Of a DNA stretch of 64,000 bases, positions 33,915-44,160 are shown piece by piece. The notes beneath the pieces were generated by a model. It was not told where the DNA came from. It saw only the letters and a program-made list of their open reading frames with translations, and did not search any database. Position numbers and translations under genes: made by a program. Source of the stretch: Misgurnus anguillicaudatus (lineage: Eukaryota > Chordata > Actinopteri > Cypriniformes > Cobitidae); NCBI RefSeq assembly GCF_027580225.2, contig NC_073356.2, forward strand, positions 3,286,001 through 3,350,000. Direction: 5' to 3'. Within the stretch, counting starts at the first letter, position 1. Every line of letters begins with the position of its first letter.

Positions 33915-34921
33915 GAAGAGTTTGGTTCCAAAACGCAATAAATCCATTTTGACAAATTTCGGTAAAAACGTGTTTTCTATACCAAGAAAGTGACAAGATG
34001 AAAACAACTATTTTCTGTTACAAACTTTCACACAGCATCTTTAGGTTATAAAAACATAAAAAATTCAAATCCACAAGTTGATTTTCAAAGATTTATTATA
34101 AAAACGGATTATTTTTTCCACAAAATGCAATAAATCCATGACAAGTTTTTATTCAAAATGCTATAAATCTATTGAATCAATAGCCTATATAAATGTGCAT
34201 TCATCTTTGCCATGTTATATTCATTTAGTTGACTAGTTGTACACACTAATTAAAAATATAAACATTAATGTTATTAATCAAAACACTTACTTTGTCATAT
34301 TAAGAACCCTGTCATTGCGGTTACTTGACGTCTTCGCTTAACGTCTTTCACAGCGATCGACTGTAAAATGTTTTTGGTCCTGCTCGATTTTCGTTGACTT
34401 TGAGTAAAATTATGTAAAGTTTTCATAAGATCCTCTGGGGTCAATGTGTTAGCATGAGAAGCTTGATGCTGTCGGGAGAACAAGCACCCGTCTCCCGAGT
34501 GCCTCTCAGGGAAATTGTTAGATGCTGATGGCTTACGTTTCTTTCCCATCACAGAAAACGATGGTTTAGCGATGCAATTAAAGTATTATTTTGTTTTGTT
34601 TGTTGATCACGTAGTACAAAGTAGATGAGGAAAACCAGGACTCCGTGTACTACGCGCGTCCGCCATTGTTTGTTTACATTGCGTGAACGGTGGGCTGTAA
34701 TATCAGAAATGGAGTTATTGCGTTCTGTAAAAAAGTGGGAGTGGCGTTTGTCGCATTTTGGGAAAAAAGGGAGAAAAGATGACAGAATAACACGGCGGAT
34801 ATTGGATTTTGCGTAAAATTAAGAATTTACTTTTAACTACTGACCTGATATAATACTGATTTTGGCAGTAACTCATTTTTTTCAAAAATGGCGTTTATTG
34901 CGTTTTGGAACCAAACTCTTC
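33915..34921. mobile_element. 1-kb element with GAAGAGTTTGGTTCC termini
   Basis: Inverted termini GAAGAGTTTGGTTCCAAAAC match exactly for at least 28 bp. They are flanked by ACTT at 33911-33914 and 34922-34925. It is nested in the TTAA composite and carries a small minus-strand open frame. Confidence 0.8.
34295..34552 (-). CDS. Small lysine/arginine-rich ORF in the nested 1-kb element
   Basis: An 85-codon frame starts MMGKKRKPSASNNFPERH; the second methionine sits in a good start context after 'ttctgtg'. It is rich in Lys, Arg and Ser, with KRKP near the start suggesting a nuclear signal. It could be the first exon of an element-encoded protein; a GTAAGT-like donor lies close to its end (about 34290). 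I recognise no family. It may also be chance. Confidence 0.3.
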   Translation of the reverse strand: MMGKKRKPSASNNFPERHSGDGCLFSRQHQASHANTLTPEDLMKTLHNFTQSQRKSSRTKNILQSIAVKDVKRRRQVTAMTGFLI

Positions 34922-36411
34922 ACTTGTTTATTAACTCCACCAAACATTTATGAAATATTGTTATGAAAAACTAAATAAAAATGGCCTTGGAGCAATCTAG
35001 AAATGCTCTGCAGATAAAGCCACAGGTCTGACCATGTTCTGTTTTAAATCTGAAGATGATACCTCTAAAACTCTGTATTTTATGAAATGTTTTTTAGACC
35101 CATGTCATGTAAATTTATTTAGAGAAAACAGCAAAAATGCTAAGCTAATGTTTGTTTATTTATATCTCAAAACATCCTTTCAGTTTATTGTCCTATTGCT
35201 CCGGGTTTTAAACAGACTCATTAAATAAGCATCCGAATGAGTCATTAACAACTTTTAATCCTGGATATGGCTGTCAAAATGTTTATTTTATTATTATTAT
35301 TAATAATTACTCATACATTCTATTTAGTGTTTTATTTCCTCCTTTTGTCTCAATTCACTTTCTTTTTATTAAATTCCTTTCTTACAAAAAGAAACTTACC
35401 TTAAAGAAGCTTTACCAGTCGAAATTATTCCTAGAAACATATATCTCATATCTCCAGACAGCAGATGTTTACAGAACAGCTAGTACGTTAGCTTAGCATA
35501 CCATCAAAACACGACAAATAAAAGCATTTATAATAAAACTCACTTTATAACATCAAAAGTCGAGTGCTTAAACAATCATGCGTGATCTGATGTGGCTTTG
35601 GATCATAAAATAAGACCGAAAATAAACAATTTTATGTTATTTATGCTGTTAGCTTAGCATAGCATTATAATATATAGTACTGTTATGAAAATACCAGACA
35701 TAGCGTTAAAAATACAGACAAACCATATAATCTTAATCGTGTTTATTGTCTCCATGGTTTTAAAACATCAAAACATCTTTATTTGCATGTAATTATAAAA
35801 ACAGCGATCGCTCGTTGCAGGTCACTGTTCAAGTTCACGTCTGACTGACAGCTGCTGCTGAGCTCTGACGTCTGATTATTTCTCAGAAAGTTTCATATTG
35901 AGACTTTAGCGCCCTCCGGCTTCACGTATGAATGAAACAAACTGAGTGGGAATGACTGCAGACTCCGAGAGACTCCAGCTTGCTCATATCGACATGTTTG
36001 CAATAAAAATGGGTGAAATATTACCCCCCCTGCAGAAATTTGAAGTAAACATATAAAATTGAAGTAATATTTCTCCAAATATGCATACTTTGAATTAAAA
36101 GCCCCGATGTATGTTGTTTTATCGAGTGCTTTCATGACGATCACGGAGGAGTATTTTTATCAATGAGTGCGGCTGAGGGTTATATTTCAAATTAAAGGTA
36201 TGTACCGTTTTTCATTTTCATAACGTCTGACAAAAATGAAGAAATTACTGTTACTAGGATTCTCAGATTAAAATAAAGGTCAAAAACTAAATCTTAAATC
36301 AAAACACTTTTTAATGATGTATAGTTGTTTAATGTAAGTACATTTAAACTAACAGTAATTTAAATTATGTAAATAAATAGCTCTTCAGTACATCCACGCC
36401 CTCGCGCAGGT

Positions 36412-37135
36412 TATCAAGTTAAAGCCCTGTTTTCAGATTGTTTATGATGAAATAGAACGGTTTTGACTGAAATTTCGACATTTGCGGCTACCCCGAGAAT
36501 TTTTGGGTGTTTGTGTTTCAGCTCCTACCTTTACAATGGGTTTAATGGTGCACTGGAACAATCCTTTCTAAAATGCATTAAACTTTCGTTTACAAAGACG
36601 TGGTCAGGGGTGTTCAATGATATGCTCACACAAAAATCGCGTTAAAAGATGCTTTCCAACAGCTGTTTTAGCATTCGTTGTTAACTTGTGGACCTATTTT
36701 TCCAAACGCCCCACACCCGTACATTCTTCCGCTTAGAGCTTGAATAATAGACACTCCAGCCCAGTTGGTGGCGCTAATCCGCCATTGCCAATTGCAAGAA
36801 TAGAATAGTTTCCGGCGCGGAGTAATAACGTACCTCACAGCACAACTAATACAAGTCAATGGAGTTGGCAAAAACTACGATAAAACCTGTTGGAATGCGT
36901 ATTTTGCAGCGATTTTTGTGTGAGCATACCAGTGAAAACCCCTGACCACTCGGTGAGTTACACGTCTTTGTAAACGAAAGTTGAATACATTTTAGGAAGG
37001 ATTGTTCCAGTGCACCATTAAACCCATTGTAAAGGTAGGAGCTGAAACACAAACACCCAAAAATTCTCTGGGCAGCCGCATATGTCGAAATTTCAGTCAA
37101 TTTCATCATAAACAATCTGAAAACAGGGCTCCAAG
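36412..37135. repeat. Large imperfect inverted repeat
   Basis: The arms 36412-36660 and about 36880-37135 are inverted copies. The left carries 'gccctgttttcagattgttt' and the right its complement; both include 'ggtgcactggaacaatcct' or its complement. The spacer is about 220 bp. It would fold into a long hairpin if transcribed. Confidence 0.85.
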
Positions 37136-37161
37136 TGCAAAATACCGAACTTGTCCTTTAA

Positions 37162-37872
37162 GTGTGATCAGAAAACACCAGTTACATGCTTGTGCTGAAA
37201 TACCGTCTTATTATCACAGTTTGTGAACTATTAAATCACTGTTCAACTGTTATTTTTACACTACACAGTATATTACACAAAATAACACACTATAGCAAAG
37301 AGAAAAGACTGCAAACCCCAAATAACACTTTACAATACACACTGGTATGCAAAATCTCAAAAGGTAAAAGTGTAAAATGGTATGCTTAACACACGAGAAC
37401 CTTTAGCTTATAATTACTACTCATTATAAAACACGATGTAATTTTCACAGATTTCTCACAGTGTCAAAGTAAACAAATGATAACAAATAGTAACGGGTCA
37501 ATTAATAACCACCTACAATATACAGAATGGGCCAACTCTCACAAACAACAGTACTCACACACCCCAAACCCGATGCAGGCCTGTGTAACTTTAACTTAGT
37601 TGCTTGAGATCGTAGAGGCCTTTGAAACTTTAAAATAGCCGCTTCGCTCGTGTGAGCAAATAAACAAAACAAACACGGTACCTGTGCTCCTTAACCAGCA
37701 GCAATAGATCCTGTACCGGGCAACCGCGTCCACTCGCGACAACGCTCACCGTCGCTCGTAACCGTAGGAACGCCAGATAGCGTCCGTTGCTACGGGCAAT
37801 AGCTGGATGTCCGGATGTCGCTTCACAATATGGATGTAAACAAGTCCGTCCTTTTGGGCTCAATAAGCGATC
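37162..37872. other. Gene-free stretch
   Basis: Includes a locally CpG-rich patch at about 37690-37830 with no supportable exon. Nothing else recognised. Confidence 0.4.
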
Positions 37873-38442
37873 TTAAAGGGCGTGTTGCAGGTTAACCACC
37901 ACTGTCGATTAATGGGTACATAAATCACTCAAGATATGTGTATAATTTTTAAAATGCCTCAAAAATGGTCTTAAAGACCACTTTTTTTTACATTTTTGGT
38001 ATTAACGTTTTTTTTACGCAATTCTGCGATGGCGTTACATTGGGGAGAAGTGGAGAAAGCCAGAGCCATAGAGATAGATGAGACATTTATCGCTGTTTAA
38101 TACTTACGTATATTATTTGGAAATCATATATACATCGTAGGAAATATATAATGTGTTATACTGCAAAGTTACTATGCTAATTATTATTTAAGAAATATGT
38201 GGAGATAAATAAAACTTTGCAAATCTGCTGATTTGATCCATTCATGTCCTGACCATCAGGCTAGAGATTTTTAAACATCCCTAATCCACACTTACTAGTC
38301 TATCAAATAATATCTCAAATATATTGTTTTGTGAAATAAAAGGATGCTTTGTTATATTGTTTATGTGATTATAACGAATCACACAATCATTTTATACGCA
38401 GCAGCAGTCAGCAGCTGCAGCACACTTGGATCCGACCGCATA

Positions 38443-40899
38443 TGTCACACCCAGGGGCTGGCTGCTAATGGCTAAAGTCACGCCCCTTCTCAACTTCCAC
38501 CTCGAGGAGGTCCCCAAAACCAACCCAATGACCAGACAACAACGAGGGCAGGTAAGTATAAAATAATCTGTATTTATTAAATATTTAAAATGTACTGGGG
38601 AAACGGGGAAAGGGGAATTAAAACTAATATCTGGCTCTGCCCTCCAGGTGGGCCACGGCCAAGAGAATGACAGGGAGTAAGGGGGCAACGGGGGTCCAAG
38701 GCACTATAGACCAGGGTGTGAGACTCAGGCTCCTGCCTGGTCTCTGCTGTCCGTGGCGCCCTCCTTCTTCTTCCTGGAGGCAGAAATCAAAACAAATGTG
38801 GGTGTTGGAAGTAATGTCCTGTTTGCGTACCTGGGCTTACTTCGTGGGGACTTCTCCCTCGTTCTCGCACAGTTCTTGTCGTGTCGCTCACTCTTCCTCT
38901 CTATTTCTCCACAGGCAGCAGCTGGGACACAGAGGCACAGTTAAGTTGACTGGGTTTGTTCTCACCTCTTCACTGACGACAGCTCACGGTAAGTACAGGC
39001 TTCGCTTAGTTCCTTCTTGGGTCATTCACTCTCTCTCTTTCTCTCCCCACAGGTAGTGGCTGGGACACAAAGGCGCAGTTAATTCAATTCGTATGGCTCT
39101 CACCTCTCTGCTGGACACAGCGTACCGTAAGTACAGGTTTCACTCGGTTCCTTCTCGTGTTATTCACTCTCTCTCTTTCTCTCTCCACAGGTAGTGACTG
39201 GGACACAAAGGCGCAGTTAATTCAATTTGTATGGCTCTCACCTCTCTGCTTGACACAGCGTACAGTAAGTACAGGTTTCACTCGGTTCCTTCTCGTGTTA
39301 TTCACTCTCTCTCTTTCTCTCTCCACAGGTAGTGACTGGGACACAAAGGCACAGTTAATTCAGTTCGTATGGCTCTCACCTCTCTGCTGGACACAGCGTA
39401 CCGTAAGTACAGGTTTCACTCGGTTCCTTCTTGTGTTATTCACTCTCTCTCTTTCTCTCTCCACAGGTGGTGACTGGGACACAAAGGTGCAGTTAATTCA
39501 ATTCGTATGGCTCTCACCTCTCTGCTGGACACAGCGTACCGTAGGTACAGGTTTCACTCAAATCCTTTTCGTGGCGCTCAATCCGTGCCGATCGGGTACA
39601 GTGCGTTCTCCGTCTCTGTCAATCAACGAGCTCAAAGAGGTTGGTATATAACTTTTAGCAAAGGTGGCGGACTTACGACAATTTGCGATGTGTCAGATGG
39701 GGTAAGCAGTTCCTACGTGTCGTCGGGGGCGAACCCTCTCAACTGGCTCGATGGTTACAGAGGGGTGGAACGTCACACCGTCTCACCGGGCCGAGTGCTG
39801 CCCTCTCCTCGCTACCGTTAGGCGATCGAACACTGGACAGGGGCGCCCCTTTGTAGAGGCCTCGGGACGGTGGAATTCCTACACCTCTCTCTCTCTGCAA
39901 CAGCAATTTCTACACAGTTGAGAGCATCAACAATGATAGCCCCTGATCGTACTCACACATCTGCTAATCCTTCTGTTCTTCACCGCCACTCTCCGAATAC
40001 ACCCAATGTCTAGACGGGGAAAAATCGTTCCGAGGCACCGTACTGTTGCCTTAGACCTGGAGCACACTCACAACATATGCTGTACTAAATTATTCTAGGA
40101 CCGGCAGCCTCTTCGTCCTCCCTCGACGAAGTGTGTGAAGGCGGGGGTTTATCTGACAAGACACACAGTAATACACAGCAATCCACAGCAATATACAGCA
40201 CCACGTCAAAATAAAGGTTTCCACAGCACAAGGACTCACCCACCACACTCAAGTGTACACAAAGGACACCCGTCTTCCTCCACTTCGCTTAGATCGGATC
40301 TGGCGATGAAATATACGCCCTAGTTGGTAGTGTCGTTGTTGTGACTGCTTCAGTATGTATTCCTTCGGCTCACCCACCACGCTATCTTAGGGGTAGGGCC
40401 GCCCTCCTTCTCCTGGAGGTATCTAACACAAAGGCAGATCAATATACAATGCGTTTCCAATTTAATCTGGGTACTCACATCAACGCCGTTCTCAATTCCT
40501 TTTCACTTTGTCTCCAGTTGCAATATATTCCATTCCCGTTTCCCTTTAAGGTTCACGATGTCTTCACCACCATACAACTTCAGCATGCGAGAGAGAGAGA
40601 GTTTAGACAGCCACCAGCAACGCACCAGATGAGCACAACACAGCGCTTCAACACACCAAAAAGCTTCGCAAACTGTGATTAAACTTGGTCTTAAGTATTG
40701 CCCTGTTTAGCGTGTCCTCCAATCACCAACCGCTCTTCATAACTAGGCACAGGTGCATCCAATTCTGCGATTTTCCCTCTTACGGCACTACCGGAAGTTC
40801 CGGTGTTCTGCCTTTCCGGTCCGGGCGGAAACATTTCCGGGCGGAACCAAACTTTCCCATCTTTGGTTCCGCCCCCTAAAAGATCGTCACCTTGTGACA
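38443..40899 (-). mobile_element. 2.46-kb solo LTR (Ty3/gypsy-type), with internal tandem array
   Basis: It starts TGTCACACCCAGG and ends CTTGTGACA on the plus strand, flanked by CATA at 38439-38442 and 40900-40903. Homology with the element at 42027-44270 shows it is a lone LTR of that family, oriented minus. The AATAAA-type signal on the minus strand near 38575 fits an R region. Most of its length beyond the ends differs from the shorter LTRs. It contains the 138-bp array at 38850-39545. Confidence 0.8.
38850..39545 (+). repeat. 138-bp tandem array with exon-like units, five copies
   Basis: Units repeat at exactly 138 bp; the AG-following positions are 38915, 39053, 39191, 39329 and 39467. 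Each has a pyrimidine tract of CT repeats ending in CCACAG, then ~74 bp, then GTAAGTACAGG (GTAGGTACAGG in the last). Thus each looks like a short exon with 3' and 5' splice signals and a ~64-bp 'intron'. Because 138 is divisible by 3 a repeated 46-residue frame stays open, which is a side effect. The signals lie antisense to the LTR orientation. Confidence 0.9.
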
Positions 40900-41471
40900 C
40901 ATACATACTGTAATAAACAGGCGTTCGGCGGCTTTTTACATCACGACAGACTATGCCATTTGAGGAGGAACCGCTCATTGATCACCGTATTTTCATAAAT
41001 CCTGTACATGTTTGGACCTGCCGAACAGGTTGAGCACTTTTAAATACTTTGTTGAGCAGAGAGGCTGCACAGTTTGACCAGCGGGCTGTGGGAACCGGCG
41101 CACATCACGCCGCCAGACGATGTTGTTAATATAACTCGAAATGTATAACTATTATCAGATCGGCCTACCGGAAAGTCCCGACTCTCCCGATTGCCATTCC
41201 GCTACTGGCTGTAAGAAAGTGAGTGTGTTTGGGTCGCTGGTCCCCTCGAACAGATGTGACGTGCCTCACTCAGCTTCCAGGATTAGAGACATGGTGCCTA
41301 AATCCGTTTGTGCTGAAGATCGCATAAAGTTACACCCATTTCAGGCAGGATCATGGACCCCCTCAAGCCAGCATGCACAAGTAATGTTAATTGTTTGTTT
41401 ACTTTCTACACAAAGATATGGTAACGTTATGCTATCGGGCTGTCTGCCTATCTCTCTATACTAGCCTATCC

Positions 41472-41472
<1 letters not shown>

Positions 41473-41509
<37 letters not shown>

Positions 41510-41510
41510 A
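41473..41510. repeat. (CTAT)n microsatellite
   Basis: About nine CTAT units. Confidence 0.9.
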
Positions 41511-42500
41511 ACCTGCGCTATCAGAACTGTACTTTACTCGTCTCTCTATAGTCATTCTCAATGCTCTCAAGGCGGCTTTGGTAAATTCTCTCCCCAGCGT
41601 GACGTCATACAGTGCATTGTGGGGGAAAGGAGAATCATTGCAAACCGCTGTACTTTTTCATACTTTTTCGGGTTTTGTGATACCCAACAACATAAAATAC
41701 AATGGATAACAGTTTAAATGTTAATTATCAACAAGCAAATTGCTCAAATTTGTTGAAAAATGTAACCTGCAACACGCCCTTTAATCGTCTCTTACGCTCA
41801 AACGGGATGGCAAATCAGTAGAAAAAAGCAATATAGATAGACAGAAATAACACTCAAAGTGTCTCTCGTGTCCAAACGAACATTGTGAGCTGGCTCGTAG
41901 ATATATCAAAGTCCGGAACTTTTGAAACAAACGCAAATAAATAAAAACTTAAACTCAGATGTTGAGTCAAAGATTATTTTGCGTACACACAGGAAACACT
42001 CCGTGTTAACACAAAAACAACGCTTTTGTCACGCCCAGGGGCTGGCTATGTTTTACTAGAGCCACGCCCCTTCTTACTTCCACCTCAAGGAGGTCCCCAA
42101 AGCCAACCCAATGGCCAGACAACATGAGAACAGGTAAGTAATAAAACAATCTTTATTTATTAAATATTTAAAATATCTTGGGAATGGGGAAGGGACAATT
42201 AAAACTAAGCTCCTGCTCTGCCTTCCAGGCAGGCTATGGCCAAGAGGTTGACAGAAAAGGGGGGGCAACGGGGGTCCAGGGGGACTGGAGACCAAGGGGA
42301 AACGTAGGAAAAAGGCTCCTGCCTGTCCCCGCTATCTGTGGCACCCTCCTTTTCTTCCCTGGAGGCAAAGGTAAAACAATATGAGTTGTTGAAGTCGACT
42401 TTCTGTCTGCGTACCTGCGTTTCACTCCGCGGGAGCTTCACCGCTCGGGCTCATACAATTCTTTGTCGTTTGTTCACTCTCCCTTTCTCCTTTTCCACAG

Positions 42501-42841
42501 GCTGCGGCTGAGACACAAAGACACAGTTACTCTGATTTGGATAGCTCTCACCTCTTCGCTGTTTACAGCCCTCGGTAAGTACAGGCTTCCCACAGTTCGT
42601 TCTCTTGATGCTCACTCTCGTTCTCTTTCTCCACAGGCCGCAGCTGGGACACAAAGACACAGTTACTCTGACTTGAATGGCTCTCTCACCTCTTCGCTGT
42701 TTACAGCCCTCGGTAAGTACACGTTTCCCACAGTTCATTCTCTTGGTGCTCACTCTCGTTCTCTTTCTCCACAGGCAGCCACTGGTACACAAAGGCACAG
42801 TTACTCTGACTTGAATGGCTCTCACCTCTTCGCTGTTTACA
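42501..42841 (+). repeat. Exon-like tandem array in the plus-strand-left LTR, three units
   Basis: Units start after CCACAG at 42501, 42637 and 42775 (136- and 138-bp steps), each followed by ~75 bp, with GTAAGTAC after the first two. Same layout as the 138-bp array in the solo LTR, with a different sequence variant (GGGACACAAAGACACAG). Confidence 0.88.
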
Positions 42842-43068
42842 GCTCTTTTGGTTCCGCCCTATCATGGTCAACCGGTGACATCCCCCCTGCCAAACCGTTC
42901 TAGTCCCTAGAACGGGCTCTTCATAGGGATGGGTAAAATAGTGTGGGGTCTTTCTTTAAAAACAGGATGGGCATAGCACGGGGTTGGGCTGTGGGCCCCG
43001 CGTTGTCGGTCATTGGGTGACCTTGGTTACTCAACTCGAGGTGGAACCCTGCCGACTACGCCAAAATC

Positions 43069-43445
43069 TGTCACGCCCAGGGGCTGGCTATGTTTTACTA
43101 GAGCCACGCCCCTTCTTACTTCCACCTCGAGGAGGTCCCCAAAGCCAACCCAATGACCAGACAACACGAGAACAGGTAAGTAATAAAACAATCTTTATTT
43201 ATTAAATATTTAAAATATCTTGGGAATGGGGAAGGGACAATTAAAACTAAGCTCCTGCTCTGCCTTCCAGGCAGGCTATGGCCAAGAGGTTGACAGAAAA
43301 GGGGGGGCAACGGGGGTCCAGGGCCGGGGCGGACCCAAAGATAGCTAAACAAGGTCACGCCCCTTCCTAATTTCCACCTCGAGGAGGTTCCCAAGACCAC
43401 GCCAATGACCAGACAGACGAGTATACTACAATTAAAACTAAACTC
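43069..43445 (-). repeat. LTR terminal region with an internal partial duplication
   Basis: The LTR start phrase and the 'cacgccccttc...cctcgaggagg' block appear at 43080-43140 and again at 43352-43390, followed by a second copy of 'ctcctgctctgccttccaggcagg'-type sequence. This accounts for part of the length excess over the other LTR. Confidence 0.8.
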
Positions 43446-43738
43446 CTGCTCTGCCTTCCAGGCAGGCTATGGCCAAGAGGTTGACCGAAAAAGGGGGGGA
43501 TGCACGGGGGTCCAGGGGGGACTGGAGACCAAGGGGGAGACGTAGGAAACAGGCTCCTGCCTGTCCCCGCTATCCATGGCGCCCTCCTTTTCTTTCCTGG
43601 AGGCAAAGGTAAAACAATATGAGTTGTTGAAGTCGACTTTCTGTCTGCGTTCCTGCGTTTCACTCCACGGGAGCTTCACCGCTTGGGCTCATACAATTCT
43701 TTGTCGTTTGTTCACTCTCCCTTTCTCCTTTTCCACAG

Positions 43739-44160
43739 GCTGCGGCTGAGACACAAAGACACAGTTACTCTGATTTGGATAGCTCTCTCTTCGCTGTTTA
43801 CAGCCCTCTGTAAGTACAGGTTTCCCACAGTTCGTTCTCTTGATGCTCACTCTCGTTCTCTTTCTCCACAGGCCACAGCTGGGACACAAAGACACAGTTA
43901 CTCTGACTTGGATGGCTCTCTCACCTCTTCGCTGTTTACAGCCCTCGGTAAGTACACGTTTCCCACAGTTCGTTCTCTTGGTGCTCACTCTCGTTCTCTT
44001 TCTCCACAGGCAGCCGCTGGGACACAAAGGCATAGTTACTCTGACTTGAATGGCTCTCACCTCTTAGCTGTTTACAGCTCTCGGTAAGTACACGTTTCCC
44101 ACAGTTCGTTCTCTTGGTGCTCACTCTCGTCCTCTTTCTCCACAGGCAGCAGCTGGGACA
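43739..44160 (+). repeat. Exon-like tandem array in the second LTR, four units
   Basis: Units follow CCACAG at 43739, 43872, 44010 and 44146 (133-, 138- and 136-bp steps), with GTAAGTAC donors after the first three. The last unit runs into the LTR end at 44270. Confidence 0.88.

Larger units (their letters stand above)
33686..37157. mobile_element. 3.5-kb TTAA-target composite element
   Basis: TTAA at 33682-33685 and 37158-37161 flanks AGGACAAGTTCGGTATTTT at both ends (inverted). The interior holds a separate 1-kb element (33915-34921) and, at the right, a large imperfect inverted repeat (36412-37135). No transposase recognised. It may be two related insertions fused rather than one unit. 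Confidence 0.75.
37877..41780. mobile_element. TTAA-target element interrupted by a solo LTR
   Basis: TTAA at 37873-37876 and 41781-41784 flanks AGGGCGTGTTGCAGGTTA (left) and AGGGCGTGTTGCAGGTTACA (right, inverted). Without the solo LTR and its duplicated 4 bp, the element is about 1.4 kb. A plus-strand frame at 41141-41378 reads motifs such as FGSLVPSNRCDVPHS; its family was not recognised. Confidence 0.82.

Noticed and set aside
37690..37830. CpG-rich patch as a host promoter
   Set aside because: Short and without a downstream exon or gene.
39157..39651. 164-codon frame with 46-residue repeats
   Set aside because: It exists only because the tandem unit is 138 bp; codons cross the CT tracts and splice-like sites with no protein-like composition.
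41141..41464. 107-codon frame in the right part of a TTAA element
   Set aside because: Possibly a relic first exon of a transposase but no recognised motif; mentioned only within the element entry.
42451..42825. Minus-strand repeated frames with RAIQVRVTV
   Set aside because: Derived from the tandem units in the LTR; no start or domain evidence.
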